45,214 bases of DNA from Flavobacterium sp. IB48. Its GTDB lineage: Bacteria > Bacteroidota > Bacteroidia > Flavobacteriales > Flavobacteriaceae. Shown here piece by piece: positions 15,383-24,626 of this stretch (position 1 is its first letter; each line of letters begins with the position of its first letter). The notes under the pieces were generated by a model that did no database searches, had not been told where the DNA came from, and was given only the letters and a program-made list of their open reading frames with translations. A program made the translations under genes and the position numbers. The DNA lies in the NCBI RefSeq assembly GCF_016405855.1, contig NZ_JAEFCA010000014.1:1-45214 (forward strand), written 5' to 3'.

Positions 15383-16936
15383 TTATGGCATTTTATACAT
15401 TTTAGGCAATTTGTTCAGCAATGCCACTTTTTCTTTTCTGGCAAACTGAATAAAATCACTTGCATCAGACATACTTGGCGTTGGTGTGCAATATGTATCG
15501 CCACCATTTCCCCAGAAAGTCATAAATGAAAGCTCAACATTATTCTTCGTCATGGCACTGTAGAAATAATTCGAATACAATCCAGAAATTGGGTTATTTT
15601 TCCCCGGAGTTACAAAATAGCCAGTTTCTGTAAGTCCAGCAATTTTTGCTCTTTGTTTCGCTAATTTTGAAATAATCTGAAGTTTCGCATTTGCATTATT
15701 TGCACCTGCATCGCCTTTATTATCGAAATTTCCGTAATCATCATAACCCAAAACATCGACGTAAGCATCGCCCGGATATCTTGCCAAATAATCGGCTTCA
15801 GAAGTAAAACTTGCATCTGGAGAAAAAGCAAAAAGCATATTGGTTACACCTAATTCATCACGTAAATATTCGACTGTAAAACGCCAGTTCTGCACATATT
15901 CTGCAGGCGTGCAAAATGATTTCCCCCACCAGAACCAATCACCGTCAAACTCATGAAATGGTCTGAAAATAATTGGAATTAATTTTCCATCAGCACCTTT
16001 TAACGATTTGGTTACCTGTGCAATTTTCTTCAGTTTGTTTTTATAATATTCATGATTTGCACCTCCAACCAAAATACTTTTAAAAGCATTTTTCTTTTGT
16101 GTATCGGTCATTTCACTTGTATAGAAAGTTTTTCCTTCAAAAGGTTCTCTCATATGCCAGCAAAACATATTAACCATTCCTTTATCATAAGCATTTACAG
16201 CAGCCTGTTTAATTAATTTTTCCTGCGCATACCACCAATTATCTTCTTGTCCTGTATTTGGATCATCGGTTATAAACATAAAATCACCACCCGACATTCC
16301 CGGATCAAAACCTGTTGTTTTTTTAATATCGGAATCTCCTGCATTATTTTTATAAAAACTCAATAATGCATCATGCTGACCAACCATAAACGACGTTTTT
16401 GCCAACATTTTCATATTGTAGAAAAGAGCCACAGTTTCATCTGTCGCATTTTTATTTACCATATAGGTTCTCACGTTTGCAGGAGTTAACTCGATGTCAA
16501 CAATAGCGTCTGTAATAGTCAATACAGCTTTTGCAGGAGAACCTATTATAACATCGGCATTTTTAGACGAGGCTAAAGTTATTTCTATACTTTCATCACC
16601 TTCAACAATTTTGTCTGTCAAAATTTCAATTGGAATTTTAACTGAAGTTGCTTTTGCAGGCACTACAATGGTGTTTGCAATGGTTTTGTAATCTTCTCCA
16701 TTTTTTGCAGTTCCGCCGAAAGTAAGAGACAATTCTGTGGCTGAAGCAACTGATTTAGATAATTTCACTACAAATTCGCCATCTGTGCTTGGTTCTAAAA
16801 CAGAAACCTGCGAAGCTGTTATCGTTGCCGTTGCTTTTTCAGTAACAGGTGGTTTTTCATCATCTCCATTGGAGGAGCAATTGTACATTATAAAAATAAT
16901 GAACAAGAGCAGTATCGATTTTAGATAGTTTTTCAT
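15383..16936 (-). CDS. Surface lipoprotein beta-mannanase: Calx-beta plus GH26
   Basis: A 517-aa lipoprotein (MKNYLKSILLLFIIFIMYNC, cysteine 20). The next residues SSNGDDE include the acidic patch that acts as a surface-export signal in Bacteroidota lipoproteins. A Calx-beta-like domain spans ~36-145 (GTAKNGEDYKTI, VEGDESIEITL). The GH26 barrel spans ~160-510 with acid/base E329 (IIFRPFHEFDGDWFWWG) and nucleophile E437 (AGLTETGY). It is one of three GH26 enzymes in the locus and the only one with this spacer, which probably lifts the barrel from the membrane. Endo-beta-mannanase is the leading call; other GH26 activities remain possible. Confidence 0.9.
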   Translation of the reverse strand: MKNYLKSILLLFIIFIMYNCSSNGDDEKPPVTEKATATITASQVSVLEPSTDGEFVVKLSKSVASATELSLTFGGTAKNGEDYKTIANTIVVPAKATSVKIPIEILTDKIVEGDESIEITLASSKNADVIIGSPAKAVLTITDAIVDIELTPANVRTYMVNKNATDETVALFYNMKMLAKTSFMVGQHDALLSFYKNNAGDSDIKKTTGFDPGMSGGDFMFITDDPNTGQEDNWWYAQEKLIKQAAVNAYDKGMVNMFCWHMREPFEGKTFYTSEMTDTQKKNAFKSILVGGANHEYYKNKLKKIAQVTKSLKGADGKLIPIIFRPFHEFDGDWFWWGKSFCTPAEYVQNWRFTVEYLRDELGVTNMLFAFSPDASFTSEADYLARYPGDAYVDVLGYDDYGNFDNKGDAGANNANAKLQIISKLAKQRAKIAGLTETGYFVTPGKNNPISGLYSNYFYSAMTKNNVELSFMTFWGNGGDTYCTPTPSMSDASDFIQFARKEKVALLNKLPKMYKMP

Positions 16937-17000
16937 TTTTTTTCGTTTTTGTTTGTTTTACTTTTTCTTTTAAATCTTTATTTTTTAAATGTTTGACTTT

Positions 17001-18392
17001 CTATTTCTTAGAACCTTTTATCGGTTCCAAAAGAAAATAATCCACATTCATATCTCCGTTTTGACTGGTTAGTTTTAGGAAATTATCGCCCGTTCTTAAG
17101 CTCAATGTTCCAGCATCAAAATATTCAAAACCAGTTGTTTTTGGCATCACAATATCCTGCCATGTAGAAGTTGAACCGTTGGACATAAATTCGTTTACAG
17201 TCAACGTAATTTTGGTATCGTGTGTAGAGGAATATCTAATTTTCAGTTTGAATTTCTGGTCTTTTGCTACCTGCACTAAAACTTTTACATAATCTTCTTC
17301 CAAATCAAAACCGGTAACATAACCTCTACCAGAAAATCCTTTTTCTTTTGAAGCTACTTCAGTTCCGTCAAATTTTCCACCTGATGCTTTTCCATTTTCA
17401 GCTTCTATGTGAATGTTGCAAACAGATTCGCCCAAACCTGTACGAGTTGGTTCACTCAATTTGATGTCGCCATTTTTCTCATAATGTAAATAATCGGCCA
17501 TTGTACATCTCGATTCACTCAATCCGCCTGAAAGCCATGCACTGTGATAAAATGAAAGCCATTTATCTTTATATTTAACGATTGAACCATGATTGGTTCC
17601 TGATTGTTGCTCAAACTGCGGAATATAAACTCCTTTATAAGAATATGGCCCTAAAGGTTTATCTGCAACAGCATAATACATAATCTCAGGCCATTGCTTT
17701 TTTTGTAGTCCCGGATAAGACAAATAGTATTTCCCTTCGTATTTATGAACCCACGGACCTTCATAAACATTATTTAATTGTGATGTTAATTCTACTTTGG
17801 TTTCAGGAACAATTGCTTTTAAATCGTCTGTCAGTTGCGCCCCAAAACAAGAATTTGAAGAACCCCAAAACAAATACGGTTTATTGTCTTCGTCTACAAA
17901 TAAGGCCGGATCTTGCCCCCATTCAACTCCTTTTATAAAACCAATATCTGTAAAAGGACCTTCTGGACGATCGCTGGTTGCTAAACCCGTTCTAAACATT
18001 CCCGTAGCTCTTTCTTTCATACCGTAAACCAAATAATATGTTCCTTTCCAGAGTACTGCATCAATTGCCCAAGCGTGGCTGATTGCCCATGAAACATCAT
18101 CTACAGACAGTACTCGTCCATGATCTGTCCATGTTTTCAAATCGGTTGTCGAGAAAACATGATAATCAAACATGGTGGCGTGATGATTGGTTCCCGGTAC
18201 ATCATGCGAGGCGTAAATCCATAACGTATTTGGATCGTTTTTCCAGACATGTGCAGAAGGATCTGCTGTGTACAAATGCGGAAATAATGGATTTTGCGCT
18301 TTCGCGGAAAATCCAATGCACATCAAAATACTTAACTGCATTAAAAATTTAGACTTCTCAAAAAATAATTTAATCATACTTATTTGTTTCAT
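17001..18392 (-). CDS. GH43-CBM6 family hydrolase
   Basis: A 463-aa protein from ATG 18392. The open frame extends to a TTG at 18401, but ATG is preferred and places the start 1 nt from the end of the esterase gene. An N-terminal hydrophobic segment ends FSAKAQ (~33). GH43 residues are base D44 (YTADPSA), modulator D161 (WGQDPALF) and acid E211 (VYEGPWV), followed by GTNHGSIV and FYHSAW. A C-terminal beta-sandwich (~335-455, beginning IHIEAENGKASG) looks like CBM6. This layout is common in Bacteroidota arabinofuranosidases and xylosidases. It is in the middle of the large operon. Confidence 0.87.
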   Translation of the reverse strand: MKQISMIKLFFEKSKFLMQLSILMCIGFSAKAQNPLFPHLYTADPSAHVWKNDPNTLWIYASHDVPGTNHHATMFDYHVFSTTDLKTWTDHGRVLSVDDVSWAISHAWAIDAVLWKGTYYLVYGMKERATGMFRTGLATSDRPEGPFTDIGFIKGVEWGQDPALFVDEDNKPYLFWGSSNSCFGAQLTDDLKAIVPETKVELTSQLNNVYEGPWVHKYEGKYYLSYPGLQKKQWPEIMYYAVADKPLGPYSYKGVYIPQFEQQSGTNHGSIVKYKDKWLSFYHSAWLSGGLSESRCTMADYLHYEKNGDIKLSEPTRTGLGESVCNIHIEAENGKASGGKFDGTEVASKEKGFSGRGYVTGFDLEEDYVKVLVQVAKDQKFKLKIRYSSTHDTKITLTVNEFMSNGSTSTWQDIVMPKTTGFEYFDAGTLSLRTGDNFLKLTSQNGDMNVDYFLLEPIKGSKK

Positions 18393-18393
18393 A

Positions 18394-20316
18394 TCATTCA
18401 AAATTCAATGGATAATTATCTGTTCTAAAAGGCACAGCAGGCAATTCTTCTTTATTATAAATATTTCCGTCAGGGCTGTTTCCCCAATTGTATCTCACTG
18501 CTGTTGGATTTTTTATGGTTTCATTGTATAAAATCAAAGTATTTCCGTTCTGATATCCTTTTGCCCATTTAAAAACTTTGTCTTCGCCAGCAATTGCAAA
18601 ACCTTTTACATAACCGTATTGATCTTTTACTTTTAAGCCCGTTCCAACATTTGTAAATTCAACGACAATGGAATCATTGACGGTTTTAAATTCTTTAAAA
18701 GTTGGTCCTGAATACACGATTTCGTTATTTCCGTAAATCACTTTCTCGGCAACTAACGCTAATCGTTTCCCTACATCTTGTTTGTTTTTTGGATGAATAT
18801 CGTTTACATCGCCAATGTCAATTGTAACGGCCATTCCGGTTTTAGGCACTTTTAAAGTCATCTGCTGTGCTTCGCGCAAAGCTGACCATTGATAATCTGC
18901 TGGTTGCTTTTTATCTGGCTGAAAGTTGGCAAGCTGTACAAACAAAAAAGGAAAATCCGAATTCCATTTTTTTCTCCAACCTTCAATCAATGCAGGAAAT
19001 AAAGTCTGATATTGTTTTGCTCTATCTGCATTTGATTCGCCCTGATACCAAATAACACCTTTTAATGCATAAGGAACCAAAGGTGCAATCATCGCATTAA
19101 AAATCGTACTTGGTGTATAATTGCACGAAACATAAGCCGGAATTGGATATTCGATTTTTGAATTAAATTTCCATTTTCCATCAATTTTTAAATACGAATC
19201 TTCATTTTTCAAAGTAACATTCTGCCCTAATTCGCCAATGTTTCCATTCCAGATTTCCAGAAATTTAATAGCTATCTGATTTTCTCCTTTTTGCAAAACA
19301 TTTTGAGGAATTATAAACCAGTTTCCATCTAGCATTTCTTCACGATTCTGAATTTCGATTCCGTTTACATAAAGCGTGATTTCTCCATTGGTTTTACCTA
19401 AAAATAAAGACGCTTTTTTTTCTACATTAAAAGTTGAATCAATGGTGAATTTCTTTCTAATCCAGACATTATTTCCATAATTATCGGCCAATCCCATTGT
19501 TTTCAATTCAAATGGAAATTCTGTTTCTTTCCAATCTCCATCAGCATAATTATTTTGATGAGCACCTTTTCCAAGACCTTGTTTACTTTCTTTAAATGCC
19601 TTTAAATTCTTTTCATATTCCGTAAAAGTTTTATGCCAATCCTGACCTGTTTTTAAATCTTCTAAAGGTTTTTTGAATTCAGGAAAAGACTGTAAAGCTT
19701 CGGCATTCGTCCAGGATTCTGCCACAGATCCGCCCCATGCGCAAACAATTATCCCAATCGGGATTTTCTTTTTCTGATACAATTCTTTAGCAAAAAAATA
19801 AGCCACGCCAGATAAGTTTCCAACCGTTTCAGGAGTTACGGCTTTCCATTGTCCCGAAAGTGTATCGATTGGCTTATTGGCGACATTTAATCCTGCCCTG
19901 AAATAATGAATTTCAGGAAAGTCTGCCTTGAGCATTTCATCTTTACTGTTATTTACAGAATAAGTCGTAAACTCCATGTTTGATTGTCCGCTTGCCAGAA
20001 AAACATCTCCTACCAAAATATCTTTAAAAACCAATTTATTTGTTCCTTCCAAAGTCATTGTGTAAGGTCCACCTGCAGAAACTGGATCGAGATAAATACG
20101 CCACGAACCGTCTTTATTGGTTTGCGCAATTTTTACTTGTTTCTGAAAACGAACCGTCACTTTTTCTCCCGGACTTGCCCAGCCCCAGATTGGTAATTTT
20201 ACGTCGCGTTGCAATACCATGTCGTCCGCAACAAAACTTGGTGCACTAACCTTACACCAAGCGTTATTGACGAACATTGTAAAACAAACTAAACTTATTA
20301 TTGCTCTGATAAACAT
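18394..20316 (-). CDS. SGNH acetylesterase (sialate O-acetylesterase family), copy 1
   Basis: A 640-aa exported protein with a signal peptide of ~21 residues. The SGNH signature LASGQSNMEF gives nucleophile S112, and NDIHPKNKQDVG gives the Asp-His of the triad near the C-terminus. A ~200-aa insert with a jelly-roll look (~240-390) splits the esterase domain, as in the CE20-type xyloglucan esterases. Despite the family name, sialic acid is unlikely as substrate; removal of O-acetyl groups from the plant or fungal glycan fits. It lies 2 nt from the upstream gene and 1 nt from the next. Confidence 0.85.
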   Translation of the reverse strand: MFIRAIISLVCFTMFVNNAWCKVSAPSFVADDMVLQRDVKLPIWGWASPGEKVTVRFQKQVKIAQTNKDGSWRIYLDPVSAGGPYTMTLEGTNKLVFKDILVGDVFLASGQSNMEFTTYSVNNSKDEMLKADFPEIHYFRAGLNVANKPIDTLSGQWKAVTPETVGNLSGVAYFFAKELYQKKKIPIGIIVCAWGGSVAESWTNAEALQSFPEFKKPLEDLKTGQDWHKTFTEYEKNLKAFKESKQGLGKGAHQNNYADGDWKETEFPFELKTMGLADNYGNNVWIRKKFTIDSTFNVEKKASLFLGKTNGEITLYVNGIEIQNREEMLDGNWFIIPQNVLQKGENQIAIKFLEIWNGNIGELGQNVTLKNEDSYLKIDGKWKFNSKIEYPIPAYVSCNYTPSTIFNAMIAPLVPYALKGVIWYQGESNADRAKQYQTLFPALIEGWRKKWNSDFPFLFVQLANFQPDKKQPADYQWSALREAQQMTLKVPKTGMAVTIDIGDVNDIHPKNKQDVGKRLALVAEKVIYGNNEIVYSGPTFKEFKTVNDSIVVEFTNVGTGLKVKDQYGYVKGFAIAGEDKVFKWAKGYQNGNTLILYNETIKNPTAVRYNWGNSPDGNIYNKEELPAVPFRTDNYPLNFE

Positions 20317-20318
20317 AA

Positions 20319-22283
20319 TTATCGGTTTTCTGTAATTCCTTTAAAATTGTCTGTGCGAAACGGCACTAAAGGCAATCCTTCTTTGTTATAAATATTTCCG
20401 TCAGGATTATTGCTCCAGTCGTAACGAATTGCAATTGGTTCTTTTACATCATCACTATATAAAACAATTGTATTTCCTTCCTGATGCCCTTTTGCCCAAA
20501 CAAACTTTTCATCTTTTCCTGCAATGGCAAAGCCTTTTACATAACCGTAACTGTCTTTCACTTCTAAACCTGAACCCAAATTTGAAAATGTAACTACAAC
20601 TTTATTTCCTTTAATTTCCATTGATTGATATTTTGGTCCGCTAAAAACAACGTTTTTATTGTACGCCACTTTTAAAGCAGAAAACGCTAATCTTTTTCCA
20701 ACATCCTGTTTATTTCTTGGGTGAATATCGTCCGGATTTCCAATATCAATTGCCAAAGCCATTCCTGTATTTGGAAGCTCTAACGCTTTGGTTTGTGCTT
20801 CTCTTAATTCTGCCCAATCGTAATTTGCTGGCTGTGCTTCGTCGTGCATGAAATTGGCTAACTGAACAAACAGAAACGGAAAATCAGATCCCCATTTTCT
20901 TCTCCAGCCTTTTATCATGTCCGGAAATAAAGTTCCGTATTCAAAAGCACGATCTGCATTAGATTCTCCCTGATACCAAATTGCACCTTTGATTGCATAA
21001 GGAACTAATGGCAAAATCATGGCATTGTAAAGCGTTGTCGGCACATATTGCGGTTCTCTATTTAATGGATATTTTGGCATATTTTCTGTATCAACAGCAG
21101 TTTTGTAAATCCAATTTCCGGCTAATGATTTTGAAGAAGAACCAATTTCCATAAATAAATCTTCAGCGTTACCGTAAATTCCGCCACCGCCACCGGTATC
21201 GTTTACACGAATTGTCAATACATTTCTCCCTTCTTTTAAAAGGTTTTTCGGAACGATATACGTTCGTAACGCTTCATGACCTTTGGTTTCTCCAATTTTA
21301 ATTCCGTTGAAAAACGTAATATCTTCGTCATCAATTTTTGATAAATGAAGTGTCAAACCTTTTGCAATTTCTTCCGCAGATAAATTGATTTCTTTTCGGA
21401 ACCAAACCACACCGTCATAATTAGGAAGAATATTTGGCTGTTCCCAGTTTCCGGGTAAATTCATTGTCGACCAAGTTGAAACATCAACATCAGTATCTGC
21501 CCAAGTTTTTCCGTTTTCCTGATAACCTCTGTCTTGCCCTGAAGTTTTTGTCCAAATCGCTAAATCTTGTTTGTATTTCGAAAGCAATTCGCCAACATCA
21601 TCTTTGCTTTTTGAAAGGTTTTCTGCTTCAGATGCATATCTTGGAAACTTTTTAACCGATTCTAAATCCGTCCAGGATTCTGCCGGAGTTCCGCCCCAAT
21701 TCGAACTGATTAATCCAATCGGAACCTGAATTTCTTTTTGAAGATCTCTCCCAAAGAAATACGCCACCGCAGAAAAATTCGGAACCGTTTCCGGACTGCA
21801 TTCCATCCAGCCGTTGCTTACAACATCTTCTTTTGGATGACTTGCAACTGCTTTTTCCACCATAAATAATCTGATGTTTGGAAAATTGGCATCGGCGATT
21901 TCTTTTTTGAAATTGTTTACGGTTGCACTTAATGGCCATTCCATATTTGATTGTCCCGAAGCAATCCAGACATCTCCAATTAAAATATTTTTTAAGCTAA
22001 TTTTATTTTTTCCTTCAATAGTCATTTCATAAGGGCCTCCAGAAGAAACAGCTTTAAGCTCTAATTTCCATTTTCCGTCTTTTCCGGTTTTTGTCTGATA
22101 TTTTAAGCCTAAAAAAGTTACCATGACTTTTTCTCCGCTTTCAGCCCAACCCCAAATCGGAATTTTGACATCTCTTTGCAAAACCATATTGTCGCCAACC
22201 AATTTTGGAAGTTTTACATTGGCAAAAACTCCGCTTGAAAATGCTGTTATAAACAGTGTCAGGAAGATTAAAATACGTTTCAT
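20319..22283 (-). CDS. SGNH acetylesterase (sialate O-acetylesterase family), copy 2
   Basis: A 654-aa paralogue of the neighbouring esterase with a signal peptide of ~21 residues. Nucleophile S112 is in IASGQSNMEW, and the Asp-His pair is in PDDIHPRNKQDVG. The inserted jelly-roll region (~240-400) includes WEQPNILPNYDGVVWFRKEI, a beta-galactosidase-like sandwich segment. Two tandem related esterases suggest acetyl groups at two positions or in two cell compartments. Neither has a lipobox cysteine, so both are likely periplasmic. The gene starts 24 nt after the GH92 stop. Confidence 0.85.
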   Translation of the reverse strand: MKRILIFLTLFITAFSSGVFANVKLPKLVGDNMVLQRDVKIPIWGWAESGEKVMVTFLGLKYQTKTGKDGKWKLELKAVSSGGPYEMTIEGKNKISLKNILIGDVWIASGQSNMEWPLSATVNNFKKEIADANFPNIRLFMVEKAVASHPKEDVVSNGWMECSPETVPNFSAVAYFFGRDLQKEIQVPIGLISSNWGGTPAESWTDLESVKKFPRYASEAENLSKSKDDVGELLSKYKQDLAIWTKTSGQDRGYQENGKTWADTDVDVSTWSTMNLPGNWEQPNILPNYDGVVWFRKEINLSAEEIAKGLTLHLSKIDDEDITFFNGIKIGETKGHEALRTYIVPKNLLKEGRNVLTIRVNDTGGGGGIYGNAEDLFMEIGSSSKSLAGNWIYKTAVDTENMPKYPLNREPQYVPTTLYNAMILPLVPYAIKGAIWYQGESNADRAFEYGTLFPDMIKGWRRKWGSDFPFLFVQLANFMHDEAQPANYDWAELREAQTKALELPNTGMALAIDIGNPDDIHPRNKQDVGKRLAFSALKVAYNKNVVFSGPKYQSMEIKGNKVVVTFSNLGSGLEVKDSYGYVKGFAIAGKDEKFVWAKGHQEGNTIVLYSDDVKEPIAIRYDWSNNPDGNIYNKEGLPLVPFRTDNFKGITENR

Positions 22284-22307
22284 ATTCTATTTGTATTATT
22301 CTAAGTT

Positions 22308-24578
22308 TTATTTCTTTTCCGGATAAAATGTTGGAGGCATATCGTTTACAGCACTTCCCCATTTTTTATTTGGATTTTTACCCATTTTAAATTCTATTGA
22401 TCCGCCTTCATTTAATGCATTCCAATCCAACCATAAACTCGAAACATTTTTGCCGTTTATTTTCATTTCCTGAATGTAAGGAGTGTCGAATTCTGCATTT
22501 TTTCCGTCTATGATGATTTTCTTTCCGTTATCTAAACTGATGGTAGTTTTTTCAAAAAGAGGACCTGTAACGGTAAATCCAGCTTCTCCCGGCAAATACG
22601 GATAAAAACCCAATGCAGAGAAGACATACAATGCCGACATCGCTCCAACATCGTCATCACCAGGCATTCCGTTAGGTGAATTTTTGAAAACATCGGTTAC
22701 TCTACGAACATTATATTGGGCTTTCCAAGGTTTTTGAAGATAATTGTAAACATACATTGCTCCAAAACAAGGTTCATTTCCAACCCAGTAAAAAGGTTTT
22801 TCTGGTGCCCAGCCTACTTCGATTTTCGATACAAACTTGTCCAGACGATTTTCTACAAAAGCATTTCCGCCTGCTTTATCGATTAGTTTTTTCATGCTTT
22901 GCGGAACGCTCCAGAAATACTGCATGGCATTTCCTTCGTTGTAACCATTCTCGCTCGATTCTCCAAACGGCGTAATGAATTTTCCATCAGAATTTCTTCC
23001 CTGAATAAATTTGTTTTCGGGATTTAATAAAGTGAAAACATTTTGAGAACGATTCAGGTAATATTTCTCAGCTTCCAGATCATTTGATGCTTTACAAATT
23101 TTAGCAATCGAATAATCGTCAACGCCATATTCTAATGTCATTGAAGCGCCATAACCGTGAAGATCTACCGGAACATAACCTAACTTTTTATATTCTTCGA
23201 CCGCATACCAACCATGTGATTTTCTGCTTGAATGAAATTCGGTTGAAACTTTTTTCATCATATCTTTAACTGCGATCAAATCAAAATCTTTGGCGCCCAT
23301 TGCATACATATTGGCAATAAACGGGAAAGGCGAATAACCATTCATAACACCATATTCCTGATTGTTCATGCTCCAGTTTGGAAAAGAACCTCCTTGCTGT
23401 GCGTCTAATAATAAAGACTGAATCATGTCGGAAGATTCTTTTTGAGCAATCATCGCCTGCAAATGCGCTGTCGTCCTGTAAGTATCCCAAAGTGAAAAGT
23501 TTACATATTTGTTACGGCCTTTTTCGATGGTATGAATTTTATCATCAAAACCAATATATTCTCCGTTGACGTCTTCGAAAACATTTGGCTGTAATAAATT
23601 GCGTGAAACTGAAGTATAAAAAACTATTTTTTCATCTTCGTTTTTTCCTTCTACCTGAATTTTATTCAAGTACTTTTCCCAGTCGCCACGAACTTTTTGG
23701 TAAGTATTTTCAAAACTCCAATTCGGAATTTCTGCATTTAGATTCTGAATGGCATTTTCTACGCTAACGAAAGAAATAGCAGTTCTTATTTTAACTTTCG
23801 TTTTTCCTTGAAGATTAAAAGTTACATAAGATGCAATAGCACTTCCTGAAATATTCTCGCTTCCTTTTGTTTTATTTTCGGCTCTCCAATTTCCAACTTC
23901 TTTAAAAGGAGTATCAAATTCGGCTACAAAATAAACTCGATAAGGTCGGTCGTTTGGATCGCGCCAGCAGAAACCTCCAGTTGACATAAAACCGCTTATT
24001 CTACTTTTTTTAGAATCTATTTTCAGTTCACCGGCAGAAATTCCGTTTGCGTTATTTGTTGGGGCAAAAACGATGGATGCTTCTTTATTTTCAGGAAAAT
24101 CTATTTCTCCAATTGAGGCTCTTTGTGTTGTTGTAAATTTTACATCAGTTTGATAAGTATCCAGTTTCACTGAATAAAAACCCGGTTTTGCTACTTCATT
24201 TTGATGCGAAAATTTACTTTTATAAGCTCCTTTATTATAAACTGGCGAAACATTCAAGTCGCCAACAACAGGTAAAAAAGGCAAATCCTGCATAGCATGA
24301 CAGCCTACTCCAGAGAAATGCGTCATTCCAAAACCGTAAATTTCATCTTGCGTATAGCGATATCCTGAACGCGAAGTTTCGTAGTTTTCAAATACATTAT
24401 TCGGACTAATCGAAATCATTCCAAAAGGCGCCTGGGCTCCCGGATAAAGATTTCCCCATTCGCCAGTTCCTATAAAATTATTCACATAATCTACAGGCGC
24501 TTTTTTTTGGGCGAAAGCCAAACTTCCAGCCAAAAACAATGCGGTTAATATGAAGGTTTTTTGTTTTATTATTTTCAT
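22308..24578 (-). CDS. GH92 family alpha-mannosidase
   Basis: A 756-aa exported enzyme with signal peptide ~1-23. GH92 hallmarks are VNNFIGTG, GFGMTHFSGVGC, WDTYRTTAHL, the acid GYNEGNA (E548) and the base motif GDDDVGA (D641-D643). GH92 enzymes are calcium-dependent inverting exo-alpha-mannosidases. The +1-subsite segment reads GNEPCFGAMY, whereas many members have SHH where CFG stands, and alpha-1,2-mannosidases as I recall them have HE where this has NE. The linkage may therefore not be alpha-1,2. Its place among GH26, GH43 and esterase genes indicates alpha-mannose in the target glycan. Confidence 0.93.
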   Translation of the reverse strand: MKIIKQKTFILTALFLAGSLAFAQKKAPVDYVNNFIGTGEWGNLYPGAQAPFGMISISPNNVFENYETSRSGYRYTQDEIYGFGMTHFSGVGCHAMQDLPFLPVVGDLNVSPVYNKGAYKSKFSHQNEVAKPGFYSVKLDTYQTDVKFTTTQRASIGEIDFPENKEASIVFAPTNNANGISAGELKIDSKKSRISGFMSTGGFCWRDPNDRPYRVYFVAEFDTPFKEVGNWRAENKTKGSENISGSAIASYVTFNLQGKTKVKIRTAISFVSVENAIQNLNAEIPNWSFENTYQKVRGDWEKYLNKIQVEGKNEDEKIVFYTSVSRNLLQPNVFEDVNGEYIGFDDKIHTIEKGRNKYVNFSLWDTYRTTAHLQAMIAQKESSDMIQSLLLDAQQGGSFPNWSMNNQEYGVMNGYSPFPFIANMYAMGAKDFDLIAVKDMMKKVSTEFHSSRKSHGWYAVEEYKKLGYVPVDLHGYGASMTLEYGVDDYSIAKICKASNDLEAEKYYLNRSQNVFTLLNPENKFIQGRNSDGKFITPFGESSENGYNEGNAMQYFWSVPQSMKKLIDKAGGNAFVENRLDKFVSKIEVGWAPEKPFYWVGNEPCFGAMYVYNYLQKPWKAQYNVRRVTDVFKNSPNGMPGDDDVGAMSALYVFSALGFYPYLPGEAGFTVTGPLFEKTTISLDNGKKIIIDGKNAEFDTPYIQEMKINGKNVSSLWLDWNALNEGGSIEFKMGKNPNKKWGSAVNDMPPTFYPEKK

Positions 24579-24626
24579 TTTATCCCTTAAAAAATTATAC
24601 TATTCTAAAGCTGTATTTTCTAAAAT

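Noticed and set aside
18393..18401. TTG start for the GH43-CBM6 gene, overlapping the esterase gene by 8 nt
   Set aside because: An ATG at 18392 is in frame and keeps the signal sequence; TTG starts are rare in Bacteroidota.
18268..18531. Small plus-strand open frames inside enzyme genes (also near 25193, 43150, 12200)
   Set aside because: All are antisense shadows of well-supported glycoside hydrolase genes, with no independent start signals or motifs.
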